Notes under the pieces: generated by a model
What the model was told of the DNA's origin: nothing
The model's database searches: none
What the model saw: only the letters and a program-made list of their open reading frames with translations
Source: Comamonas sp. lk
Lineage (GTDB): Bacteria > Pseudomonadota > Gammaproteobacteria > Burkholderiales > Burkholderiaceae_C
NCBI GenBank assembly: GCA_945875225.1
Contig: CAMCJY010000139.1
Coordinates: forward strand, 1-5,952
Direction: 5' to 3'
DNA length: 5,952 nucleotides
In this document: piece after piece, positions 1 through 5,952 of the stretch
Layout: the number at the start of each line of letters is the position of its first letter
Position numbering within the stretch: the stretch's first letter is position 1
Program-made: the position numbers and the translations under genes

Positions 1-1113
1 GCCGACAGCCTGCGCCGCTCCATGGCCGCCTGGAAACGCCAGGGTGGGGTACAGCATTTTTACGATCGCCTGGTCGGCGCCATGGTCGCCAACGGCTACA
101 CGCAAGACTACGCCGATGCCTTGTTCAAACAAATCGAAGGCTTTGGCGAATATGGCTTTCCCGAAAGCCATGCCGCCAGTTTTGCACTGCTGGTCTATGT
201 GAGCTGCTGGCTTAAATGCCACGAACCCGCCTGCTTTCTGGCCGCCATGCTCAACAGCCAGCCGCTGGGCTTTTACAGCCCCAGCCAATTGGTACAAGAC
301 GCCCGCCGCCACGGCCTCGAAGTGCTGCCCGCAGACGTGAGCCACAGTGACTGGGATTGCTCCCTCGAACAATTGGGGTCAGAACCCAATTTACAACCGG
401 CCATCCGTTTGGGTTTGCGCATGGTGGCGGGCTTGCATGCGCGCGTGGCTTTGCGTATCAGTGCGGCACGAGGGCAGGGGGCTTTTGCCAGTACCGATGA
501 CTTGGCTTTGCGCTGTGTGCTGGACGCGGGCGACCTCAAAGCCTTGGCCAGCGCAGACGCTTTGCTATCGCTCAGCGGCCACCGCCGCCAGCAGGTATGG
601 GACGCGTCGGCGCTGCACCGTGCGCCCGCGCTCTTGCAAGGTGCACCGGTGTATGAAAAGCCGCTGGTCTTAGCCGCAGCGCATGAAGCGCAGGAAGTGC
701 TGTTTGACTATGCGGCTACCGGCCTTACTTTGCGCAGCCACCCGCTGTCGTTTTTACGCGCACGCCTGGCAGCTAAAAAACTGCTGAGCGCCGCGCAGTT
801 GCGCGACTTGCCGCATGGCCGTTTGGTGCGCGCCTGCGGCATCGTCACCATGCGCCAGCAACCGCAAACCGCCAAAGGCGTAGTCTTTGTGACCCTGGAA
901 GACGAGACGGGTTGCATCAACGTTATCGTCTGGAAAAGCCTGAAAGACAAACAGCGCACCGAGCTATTGCGGGCACGTCTGTTGGCCGTCTATGGCGTCT
1001 GGCAGCGCGACGAAGACAGCGGCGGCCAGGTATGCCACTTGATAGCCAAGCGCCTGGTGGATTTGACGGACTGGTTGGGTGATTTATCCGCAGGCAGCCG
1101 GGATTTCCGCTGA
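1..1113 (+). CDS. dnaE2: Error-prone DNA polymerase DnaE2/ImuC, C-terminal part (5' end outside window)
   Basis: The reading frame is open from base 1, so this is the last 370 residues of a protein usually a little over 1,000 residues long. DnaE2 is a C-family polymerase alpha subunit that acts in SOS-induced translesion synthesis with ImuA and ImuB. The fragment begins with LRRSMAAWKRQGG and continues with FGEYGFPESHAASFALLVYV near residues 48-67, both hallmark stretches of the DnaE/DnaE2 fingers region. A helix-hairpin-helix-like segment follows (RLGLRMVAGLHARVALRI, about 136-153). Next is an OB-fold (about 275-347, with GVVFVTLEDETG), and the protein ends in SRDFR, a typical DnaE2 tail. 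DnaE2 is preferred over replicative DnaE1 because the chain stops right after the OB-fold. The PHP and palm catalytic residues lie upstream, so activity cannot be judged. No frameshift is seen. Any imuA, imuB or LexA box would lie to the left. Confidence 0.93.
   Translation, partial: ADSLRRSMAAWKRQGGVQHFYDRLVGAMVANGYTQDYADALFKQIEGFGEYGFPESHAASFALLVYVSCWLKCHEPACFLAAMLNSQPLGFYSPSQLVQDARRHGLEVLPADVSHSDWDCSLEQLGSEPNLQPAIRLGLRMVAGLHARVALRISAARGQGAFASTDDLALRCVLDAGDLKALASADALLSLSGHRRQQVWDASALHRAPALLQGAPVYEKPLVLAAAHEAQEVLFDYAATGLTLRSHPLSFLRARLAAKKLLSAAQLRDLPHGRLVRACGIVTMRQQPQTAKGVVFVTLEDETGCINVIVWKSLKDKQRTELLRARLLAVYGVWQRDEDSGGQVCHLIAKRLVDLTDWLGDLSAGSRDFR
371..391. repeat. Perfect 7+7 bp inverted repeat inside dnaE2
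   Basis: AATTGGG at 371-377 and CCCAATT at 385-391 are exact reverse complements around a 7-base spacer, GTCAGAA. The core GGGGTCAGAACCC resembles short dispersed palindromes (REP-like) that I recall from Burkholderiales genomes. That resemblance is from memory and was not searched. It encodes the Q-L-G-S-E-P-N stretch in a poorly conserved linker just before the RLGLRM motif, so the polymerase frame is kept. Only one copy is present in the window. It could be a chance palindrome. Confidence 0.5.
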
Positions 1114-1150
1114 TAGTCTTGCCGCCCCATACTCGCTGCCAGGCCTTGCT

Positions 1151-1156
1151 TAGAAT
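1151..1156 (+). promoter_or_regulatory. Possible -10 box for the serine hydrolase gene
   Basis: TAGAAT differs from the sigma-70 consensus TATAAT at one position. It lies in the 64-base gap after dnaE2, 21 bases before the hydrolase ATG, which leaves room for a start of transcription near 1163 and a short leader carrying the ribosome binding site. No good -35 hexamer is found 16-18 bases upstream, so the promoter is weak, activator-dependent or not real. Read-through from dnaE2 is the alternative. Confidence 0.3.
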
Positions 1157-1166
1157 CCCTCGAAAC

Positions 1167-1173
1167 AAGGAAA
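1167..1173 (+). promoter_or_regulatory. Ribosome binding site of the serine hydrolase gene
   Basis: AAGGAAA lies four bases before the ATG at 1178. It is purine-rich and complementary to the 16S rRNA tail. It supports this ATG as the start, as does the typical lysine-rich export signal that follows. Confidence 0.6.
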
Positions 1174-1177
1174 CAAC

Positions 1178-2341
1178 ATGAAAAAAATAATTTACGGCCT
1201 ACTGTTGGTACTGGCCGCGCTGGCGCTGGCGATTCAGTTAGGCGGCCATGGCTATTTTTGGAAAGCCCTGTCCAGCACCTATTTCCAGGGGCATAGCACC
1301 GCGCATATTGACGACGCCAACAATTTTGCGCAAAGCAGCATTGCCGCAGGCGCGCCCCAGGCCTGGCCCAAAGACGCGCGCCACAACCAAAAAACCTTGG
1401 ACCCGGCCATGGCAGCCTATTTGCAGCAGCACGGTACGGCAGCATTTGTGGTGACGCAAAAAGGCGCTCTGGTGCACGAGCAGTATTTCGGCGCCTATTC
1501 CGCCCAAAGCCGCACCAACTCGTTTTCCATGGCCAAAACCATCACCACCTTGCAGGTACAACAAGCCGTACAGCAGGGCTTTATTAGCAGTTTTGACGCA
1601 CCCTTGACCGAGCGCTTGCCCGAATACGCGCAAGACCCGCGCGGTCAAAAGGCCACCGTGTCGCAACTCTCCAGCATGAAGTCCGGCCATGACTGGACAG
1701 AGAACTACTACCTACCGCTCAATATCACGACCGATTTGTATTACGGCAAAGACGCCGAAAAACTGGTGCTCGGTCAAGGCTTTGAGCGTGAGCCTGGCAC
1801 CGAGTACGAGTACAGCAGCGGCAGCACCCAACTATTGGGGGTTTTTCTCAAGCGTGCATTGCAGGTCAAGGAGCCGGGCCTGACTATTAGCGGGCATTTG
1901 TCGCGCAGCCTGTGGGTGCCGCTGGGTATGGAAAGCGATGCGATTTACACCCTGGACCGCGAAGGAAGCGCGGGCGGTATGGAGCGTACCTACTGCTGCA
2001 TTTTTGCCACGGCACGCGACTTTGCCAAGTTCGGCCAACTGCTGTTGCAAGACGGGCAGTGGAACGGCCAGGCCTTGCTGGATAAGGCGTTTGTAGAGCG
2101 TATCCGCAAGCCTGATTTACAACCCTATTACGGACATTCTCTGTGGATGGATTGGACGTATAAGCACCCGTTTTATTTTTTACAGGGTCACCAAGGCCAG
2201 TACGTCATCGTGGTGCCTTCGCTAGACCTGGTGGTAGTGCGCACCGGCCAGACGCGCGACAAAAAAACCAAAGGCCCTAATGGCATCACGCCGGCTGAGG
2301 TGTATCGATTTGTCGATCAAGCGGTGGCGATGGTGCAGTAA
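1178..2341 (+). CDS. Exported serine hydrolase, class C beta-lactamase / 6-aminohexanoate-dimer hydrolase (NylB) type
   Basis: A 387-residue member of the penicillin-binding-protein/class C beta-lactamase superfamily. The N-terminus has lysines at 2-3 followed by a hydrophobic segment at about 4-21, so it is exported or anchored in the inner membrane. No lipobox cysteine is seen. The SxxK motif is S117-M-A-K120, in the setting FSMAKTITTLQV; the serine is the expected nucleophile and K120 the general base. The second motif is Y212-S-S, and the third, H338-Q-G, replaces the KTG of true beta-lactamases. The layout and length match the NylB-like group (NylB is about 390 residues with SxxK near 112-115), which contains esterases and amidases. 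The substrate cannot be told from sequence, and the HxG in place of KTG argues against efficient beta-lactam hydrolysis. The gene follows dnaE2 by 64 bases and converges with the aminopeptidase gene, with 44 bases between the stops and no clear terminator hairpin. Confidence 0.9.
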   Translation: MKKIIYGLLLVLAALALAIQLGGHGYFWKALSSTYFQGHSTAHIDDANNFAQSSIAAGAPQAWPKDARHNQKTLDPAMAAYLQQHGTAAFVVTQKGALVHEQYFGAYSAQSRTNSFSMAKTITTLQVQQAVQQGFISSFDAPLTERLPEYAQDPRGQKATVSQLSSMKSGHDWTENYYLPLNITTDLYYGKDAEKLVLGQGFEREPGTEYEYSSGSTQLLGVFLKRALQVKEPGLTISGHLSRSLWVPLGMESDAIYTLDREGSAGGMERTYCCIFATARDFAKFGQLLLQDGQWNGQALLDKAFVERIRKPDLQPYYGHSLWMDWTYKHPFYFLQGHQGQYVIVVPSLDLVVVRTGQTRDKKTKGPNGITPAEVYRFVDQAVAMVQ

Positions 2342-2385
2342 GCAAACACTTGTTCCGCAGCAAAGCGTTGGCGCAGTGGCTAGAC

Positions 2386-4167
2386 CTACATAGCCACGCA
2401 AGCCTCCTGCAAAAAGCGCAGGTCTTCGCCTTGCAAATGCGGGCTCAGGCGCTCCAGCACGGTGGCATGGTAGTTGTTCAGGTAAGCCGTCTCTTGCGCG
2501 CCTAGCAAGTCTTTGCGCACCACGCGGGTGTCTATGGGGCAGAGGGTGAGCGCGTCGAAGCGGTAAAACTTGCCGTGCTCGGTGGCCGTGTGGTCTTCGC
2601 ACAATAAGATGTTTTCTATGCGTATGCCATAGCGGCCGGGCAGGTACACGCCGGGCTCATTGGTGACCACCATGCCGGGCAGGATGGCTTGGTCGATCAT
2701 GCCGGGGCTGATGCTGTGTGGGCCTTCGTGCACATTGTTGAAGTAGCCCACGCCATGGCCGGTGCCGCAGGCGTAGTTCAAGCCCTCGTTCCACAGCGCC
2801 TGGCGCGCCAGCACGTCCAGTTGCAGGCCGCGCGTGCCGTGCAGAAAAATAGCCGCGGACAAACGCAGCATACCTTTGAGCACCAAGGTGAAATGCCGCG
2901 CCTGGTCCTCGCTCACCGGGCCACAAACCAAGGTGCGGGTAATGTCGGTCGTGCCGTCGTCGTATTGGCCGCCCGAGTCCAGCAGAAAAAATCCTTCAGG
3001 CTTGACCGGTGTGTCCACTCCGTCTTTTAAGCCGTAATGCATCATGGCGGCGTTGGGGCCATAGGCCGGTATCGAGGTGAAACTCAGGCCGCGAAACAAA
3101 TCCAGTTTTGCGCGCTCGCCGTCGATGCGATCAGACACGATGCGCTCTGTCAGTTGGCCCTTAGCTACGTTTTCGTAAAACCACCGCAAAAAGCGCACCA
3201 TAGCCACACCGTCGCGCACAAAACAGTTTTTCCAGTGGCTGATTTCGCTGGTATTTTTCACCGCTTTGAGCAGCACCGAAGGTGCGCGCTTTTCCACGAG
3301 TGTGCAGCCTTGGGCGCGCAAGGTGGCAAGGGTGAGCATATTGCTTTGCGCCGGGTCCACCAGCACGCTCTGTCCGCGAAGTTGGGCAAGTGCTGCAAAA
3401 AAACTATCGTAGTCTTGTAGCCCAATACCTTGCTCGGCCAGGCTCGCGCGCAAGCTCGGGCTAAACCGCGCCAAGTGGGCGTACAGCACGGCCCTGTCTT
3501 CGGTCAGCACCAAATAGGCGTGAAAGTAAGGCGAGGTGGGCACATCGCTGCCGCGCAAATTGAGCAGGTAGCCGATATCGTCCAGCGCATTGAGCACATG
3601 CGCTTGCGCACCGGCTTTGCGCATTTCGGCGCGCACTTTGTTCAGCTTGTGCGCAGCGCTCTCGCCTGCATATTCCAGCGCATGTGCAAACACCGGCTCT
3701 ATGGGAAATCCGGGCCGGTCGGTCCAGACCGCATCGACGACATCATGCTCGGTGACGAGCTTGACGTTTTTGGATTGAAGTGTGCCTTCAATATCGGCCA
3801 TGGCCTTGACCATCATGGTCGCGCCGAAAAAACCCAGGCGTGCGCCGGGCGCCAGGGTTTCGGCCAGCCACTGGTTCCAGGGCAGCACATCGGGCTTGCC
3901 CAGGTACACAATTTGAATTTCGGTGTTTGCCAATTCCTGCTCGGCCTGCAGCCAGTAACGACCGTCGGCCCAGATATAGGCGCTGTCTTTGAGTACCACC
4001 ATGGTGGATACCGAGGCGGTAAAGCCGGACATGTATTGCCGCACCTTCCAGCGCAGCGGCATGTACTCCGAGTTGTGCGGGTCGGAGGAGGGGAGCACCC
4101 AGGCGTCGAGTTGGTGTTTTTCCATTTCCGCGCGCAGGGCGGCAAGGCGTTGGGCAATAAGTGTCAT
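2386..4167 (-). CDS. Xaa-Pro aminopeptidase, three-domain M24B family
   Basis: A 593-residue cytoplasmic metallopeptidase that removes an N-terminal residue preceding proline. It has the three-domain build of eukaryotic XPNPEP1 (about 600-620 residues) and not the shorter E. coli PepP form. The first creatinase-like domain carries PSSDPHNSEY at about 26-35, a second creatinase-like domain follows, and the pita-bread catalytic domain begins near 300. All five metal ligands are visible: D397 in LDSGGQY, D408 in DGTTDITRT, H471 in GTGHGVG, E504 in TNEPGVY and E518 in RIENI. The supporting histidines are H377 (MHYG) and H480 (NVHEGP). The spacings agree with XPNPEP1 to within one residue, so the enzyme should be active, probably with two Mn ions. 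No signal peptide is seen. The ATG at 4167 is chosen; an in-frame TTG at 4182 would add five residues. Neither has a Shine-Dalgarno sequence. It lies 72 bases downstream of bciA on the same strand. Confidence 0.95.
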   Translation of the reverse strand: MTLIAQRLAALRAEMEKHQLDAWVLPSSDPHNSEYMPLRWKVRQYMSGFTASVSTMVVLKDSAYIWADGRYWLQAEQELANTEIQIVYLGKPDVLPWNQWLAETLAPGARLGFFGATMMVKAMADIEGTLQSKNVKLVTEHDVVDAVWTDRPGFPIEPVFAHALEYAGESAAHKLNKVRAEMRKAGAQAHVLNALDDIGYLLNLRGSDVPTSPYFHAYLVLTEDRAVLYAHLARFSPSLRASLAEQGIGLQDYDSFFAALAQLRGQSVLVDPAQSNMLTLATLRAQGCTLVEKRAPSVLLKAVKNTSEISHWKNCFVRDGVAMVRFLRWFYENVAKGQLTERIVSDRIDGERAKLDLFRGLSFTSIPAYGPNAAMMHYGLKDGVDTPVKPEGFFLLDSGGQYDDGTTDITRTLVCGPVSEDQARHFTLVLKGMLRLSAAIFLHGTRGLQLDVLARQALWNEGLNYACGTGHGVGYFNNVHEGPHSISPGMIDQAILPGMVVTNEPGVYLPGRYGIRIENILLCEDHTATEHGKFYRFDALTLCPIDTRVVRKDLLGAQETAYLNNYHATVLERLSPHLQGEDLRFLQEACVAM

Positions 4168-4183
4168 GGCGGCGGGCTGCAAA

Positions 4184-4212
4184 AAATAAAACGACTAGGT
4201 GACGGAGTGCAA
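4184..4212 (-). promoter_or_regulatory. Possible sigma-70-like promoter for the aminopeptidase gene
   Basis: On the minus strand TTGCAC (4212-4207) is followed after 17 bases by TTATTT (4189-4184), a fair -35 and a poor -10. It sits in the 72-base gap between bciA and the aminopeptidase. Transcription would start about ten bases before the ATG at 4167, giving a very short leader, which fits the missing Shine-Dalgarno sequence. The match is weak and may be chance. Confidence 0.22.
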
Positions 4213-4239
4213 GCGCAAACTGAGAAGAGGGGCACAGGC

Positions 4240-5241
4240 TTAAAAAACCGCGTGGTCGCCGCGCTCCAGGGATGCGCCTTCGCGTACCAGTGTCGCATAG
4301 CAATCCCACAGCGTGTGCGTGCCAGTGGACGGTGTGGCATCGGCATCGTAGCGGCGGGTCTGCGCATCCCAGACCAACATGGACTCGGTAGCGTAGTAGT
4401 GACCAATCCGCGCGAATTCGGCCTTATCGGCCAGGGGCGGGATGATGCGGCCCAGCAGCGACAGCACGCCGATGATGGCATCCATCATGCCCACCGGCAC
4501 ATGGGTGTAGCGCGGTGGCTTGCCCAGCAACGCGAACAACTTTTCCCCTTGTTGCAGCGGCGTGATGGCCGGCCCCGGCCCACCGATGGGCAAGATGCGG
4601 TTATGGCATTCAATATCGTGCAAGCAGCGTGCCAGGTAGTCGCCCAGATCTTCGTCGCTAATCGGCTTGCACGCGGTCAGCTGGCCGTCACCAAAAAGTA
4701 AAAACGGTTTGCCTTTGCGTACCCGCTCAATCTGCCCGCACAGCGATTTGAAAAACGCAGTAGGCCGCACGATGGAATAGCGCATTCCCGATTGCACCAA
4801 GGCCTCTTCAAAGGCCAGCTTGGCGCGTTGAAATACCAGTAGCGGCTTTTGCACACAAATCGCCGACAGCAATACAAAGTGCTGCACCCCCGCCTCTTGT
4901 GCGGCTTGCAGCGCATGCAGATGGGCCTGGTGGTCAATCGCCCAGGCGTCTTTAGGATTACCGGTGCGCGAGGCCAGGCAGGAAACCAGCGCATCAAAGC
5001 GCTCGCCAGCAAAGCCGTCGCGGCGCAGGGACTGCGGGTCGGCGGCGTCGCCGGTGCGCAGCAGCGCGCCGGGCAAACGCGTTGGCCAGTCCTGCACTTG
5101 CCGCTTGCCGCCTACCCCGGCCTGGGGGCGTATCAGGCAGACCACTGCGTGGCCCTGGCGCAGCAAGGCGCGCACCGTAGCTTGCCCTATCGTCCCGGTG
5201 GCTCCGAGTACAAGCACCCGCTGCTTGGTTGGAGTGAGCAT
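4240..5241 (-). CDS. bciA: 3,8-divinyl chlorophyllide / protochlorophyllide 8-vinyl reductase, BciA (DVR) type
   Basis: A 333-residue NAD(P)-binding protein of the atypical short-chain dehydrogenase (NmrA-like) fold. BciA/DVR uses NADPH to reduce the C8 vinyl group of divinyl (proto)chlorophyllide to ethyl in (bacterio)chlorophyll synthesis. The Rossmann motif GATGTIG is at 13-19. Several blocks match what I know of plant DVR and Chlorobium BciA almost word for word: VSCLASR (86-92), LLSAICVQKPLLVFQRAK (124-141), YSIVRPTAFFKSL (155-167), ACKPIS (190-195), LPIGGPG (217-223) and ATESML (284-289). These distinguish it from generic NmrA proteins. The start is uncertain. ATG 5241 places the Rossmann strand at residue 9; an in-frame ATG at 5271 adds ten residues and lies 17 bases after the cupin stop. 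Neither has a good ribosome binding site, and longer versions would overlap the cupin gene. Close spacing suggests co-transcription with the cupin. No bch, puf or crt gene is in the window. Confidence 0.88.
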   Translation of the reverse strand: MLTPTKQRVLVLGATGTIGQATVRALLRQGHAVVCLIRPQAGVGGKRQVQDWPTRLPGALLRTGDAADPQSLRRDGFAGERFDALVSCLASRTGNPKDAWAIDHQAHLHALQAAQEAGVQHFVLLSAICVQKPLLVFQRAKLAFEEALVQSGMRYSIVRPTAFFKSLCGQIERVRKGKPFLLFGDGQLTACKPISDEDLGDYLARCLHDIECHNRILPIGGPGPAITPLQQGEKLFALLGKPPRYTHVPVGMMDAIIGVLSLLGRIIPPLADKAEFARIGHYYATESMLVWDAQTRRYDADATPSTGTHTLWDCYATLVREGASLERGDHAVF

Positions 5242-5288
5242 GGTGTGGGGGCCGACCGGGATGGTTTGCATTTGAAAATGAAAGGCGC

Positions 5289-5564
5289 TCAGTTCGCCCG
5301 CGCTACCCACACCGTGGCGCCCTGCGGGCCATAGCGCTCGGCATGCGGCACATCGCGCGCAAGACGAAAGCCTTGGCCCGCCGGGATATGGCGCGTGCTG
5401 CCATCGACCATCAGCCAGAACTCGCCGCGCACTACGCGCGCACTGACGGCAAAGGCATGGGTATGGGTATCGAGCTCCAGGCCCGGTACCCATTCGCGCA
5501 CCAAAATTTCATCAAAGCCTTCATCCAGGGCTTGGGCGGTGAATGTTTCAAGCGTGGGTTCCAA
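5289..5564 (-). CDS. Small single-domain cupin protein
   Basis: About 91 residues forming one double-stranded beta-helix barrel. Cupin motif 1 is recognisable as G28, H34-T-H36 and G47, but the usual glutamate ligand position is V40. Motif 2 keeps G55, P61 and G63, while the expected histidine is displaced to H74 in VPHAERYG. Metal binding through three histidines is possible but not certain. There is no signal peptide, helix-turn-helix or second domain, so it is more likely a small cytoplasmic binding protein or enzyme than a regulator. No ATG lies in a usable place. TTG at 5564 is chosen because GGAG stands seven bases upstream; TTG at 5570 is too close to that site. The gene lies 69 bases after chaA and just upstream of bciA, all on one strand. 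The function is unknown, and a link to tetrapyrroles is only suggested by position. Confidence 0.8.
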   Translation of the reverse strand: MEPTLETFTAQALDEGFDEILVREWVPGLELDTHTHAFAVSARVVRGEFWLMVDGSTRHIPAGQGFRLARDVPHAERYGPQGATVWVARAN

Positions 5565-5571
5565 GGGCAAT

Positions 5572-5575
5572 CTCC
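5572..5575 (-). promoter_or_regulatory. Shine-Dalgarno GGAG that decides the TTG start of the cupin gene
   Basis: GGAG on the minus strand is separated by seven bases from TTG at 5564 and by only one base from TTG at 5570. The nearby ATG at 5577 is in another frame and reaches a stop within ten codons. TTG 5564 is therefore the best-supported start. Confidence 0.5.
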
Positions 5576-5633
5576 ATGAAGGGCTTCGGATGTTAGTGGC
5601 CTGGGCGCGCCGTGTCGCGGGCCGCCTGCATGG

Positions 5634-5952
5634 TCAGGGCACCAAGGTCAGAAACAAAAAGCTGGCAAACAAGACCAGGTGGATAGCGCCTTGCATCACA
5701 TTGGTTCGACCTGAGCCCAGAGTGATGCTGCCTACCAAAAAGGTCAGCGCCAATAGTGTCACGTCCTTGGTCTCCAGGCCCAGCGTCAGGGGCAGGTGCA
5801 GCAGCACGCAGGCCAGTACCACTAAAGGGATTGTTAGGCCGATACTTGCCAGGGCCGAACCGATGGCCAGGTTCATGCTGGTTTGCAAGCGGTCGGCGCG
5901 TGCGGCGCGGATGGCCGCCCAGGTCTCGGGCAGCAAAACAATCAGCGCAATA
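5634..5952 (-). CDS. chaA: Ca2+/H+ antiporter ChaA, C-terminal part (5' end outside window)
   Basis: The last 105 residues of an inner-membrane cation/proton antiporter of the CaCA superfamily; the full protein is usually about 360 residues. ChaA exports Ca2+, and in E. coli also Na+ and K+, in exchange for protons, and matters at alkaline pH. The fragment reads IALIVLLPETWAAIRAARA, then RLQTSMNLAIGSALASIGLT, a signature of the second alpha repeat in ChaA. It continues with TLLALTFLVGSITLGSGRT and ends in QGAIHLVLFASFLFLTLVP, which closely parallels the E. coli C-terminus as I recall it. Roughly three membrane segments are visible after the loop (about 26-51, 61-77 and 84-104). The frame is open to the window edge and intact. 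A following gap of 69 bases, GC-rich but without a convincing terminator hairpin, separates it from the cupin gene. Confidence 0.93.
   Translation of the reverse strand, partial: IALIVLLPETWAAIRAARADRLQTSMNLAIGSALASIGLTIPLVVLACVLLHLPLTLGLETKDVTLLALTFLVGSITLGSGRTNVMQGAIHLVLFASFLFLTLVP

Noticed and set aside
990..1445. A minus-strand open frame across the dnaE2-hydrolase junction
   Set aside because: It is antisense to the conserved DnaE2 tail and the hydrolase signal sequence, and no domain is seen in it.
2342..2385. Terminator between the converging hydrolase and aminopeptidase genes
   Set aside because: I looked for a GC-rich hairpin with a T run on either strand and found none that was convincing.
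3430..4701. A 423-residue open frame on the plus strand antisense to the aminopeptidase and bciA genes
   Set aside because: It spans two well-supported genes on the other strand. Its translation is rich in G, Q, H and R with no recognisable domain, as expected for a shadow frame in GC-rich DNA.
4849..5334. A plus-strand open frame over the start of bciA
   Set aside because: It is antisense to conserved bciA and cupin coding sequence and shows no domain or ribosome binding site.
5242..5493. N-terminal extension of bciA up to 5493
   Set aside because: The extension would lie out of frame over most of the cupin gene, and the extra residues resemble no part of BciA. The start is placed at 5241 or at most 5271.
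5601..5626. GC-rich palindromic stretch after chaA (contains GGCGCGCC) as a terminator
   Set aside because: The inverted matches are short and no T run follows on the minus strand, so it is more likely just GC-rich spacer.

Overview
The window looks like ordinary chromosomal DNA from a GC-rich betaproteobacterium, probably Burkholderiales close to Comamonadaceae such as Rhodoferax. This rests on codon usage, the style of the proteins and the presence of a chlorophyll-type 8-vinyl reductase; no marker gene fixes the taxon. The window is almost fully coding, and no gap between genes exceeds about 75 bases. I see no tRNA, rRNA, CRISPR array, insertion sequence or phage gene.

Left part, plus strand. 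The window opens inside the 3' end of dnaE2 (imuC), the error-prone DNA polymerase of the SOS mutagenesis cassette. It is followed by a complete gene for an exported or membrane-anchored serine hydrolase of the class C beta-lactamase/NylB type. That gene has its own clear ribosome binding site and a plausible -10 box.

Middle and right, minus strand. The hydrolase gene converges on a minus-strand series. In the order of transcription this is chaA (Ca2+/H+ antiporter, 3' end only), a small cupin protein, bciA (divinyl chlorophyllide 8-vinyl reductase) and a three-domain Xaa-Pro aminopeptidase. The cupin and bciA are close enough to share a transcript. The aminopeptidase may have its own weak promoter.

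The genes do not form one evident pathway. The most informative is bciA, which points to an organism that makes (bacterio)chlorophyll, or descends from one, yet sits here among housekeeping genes with no bch, puf or crt neighbour. Other points are a perfect 7+7 bp inverted repeat inside dnaE2 that resembles a dispersed palindrome, and a cupin gene whose start appears to be TTG. I found no convincing undescribed multi-gene system.
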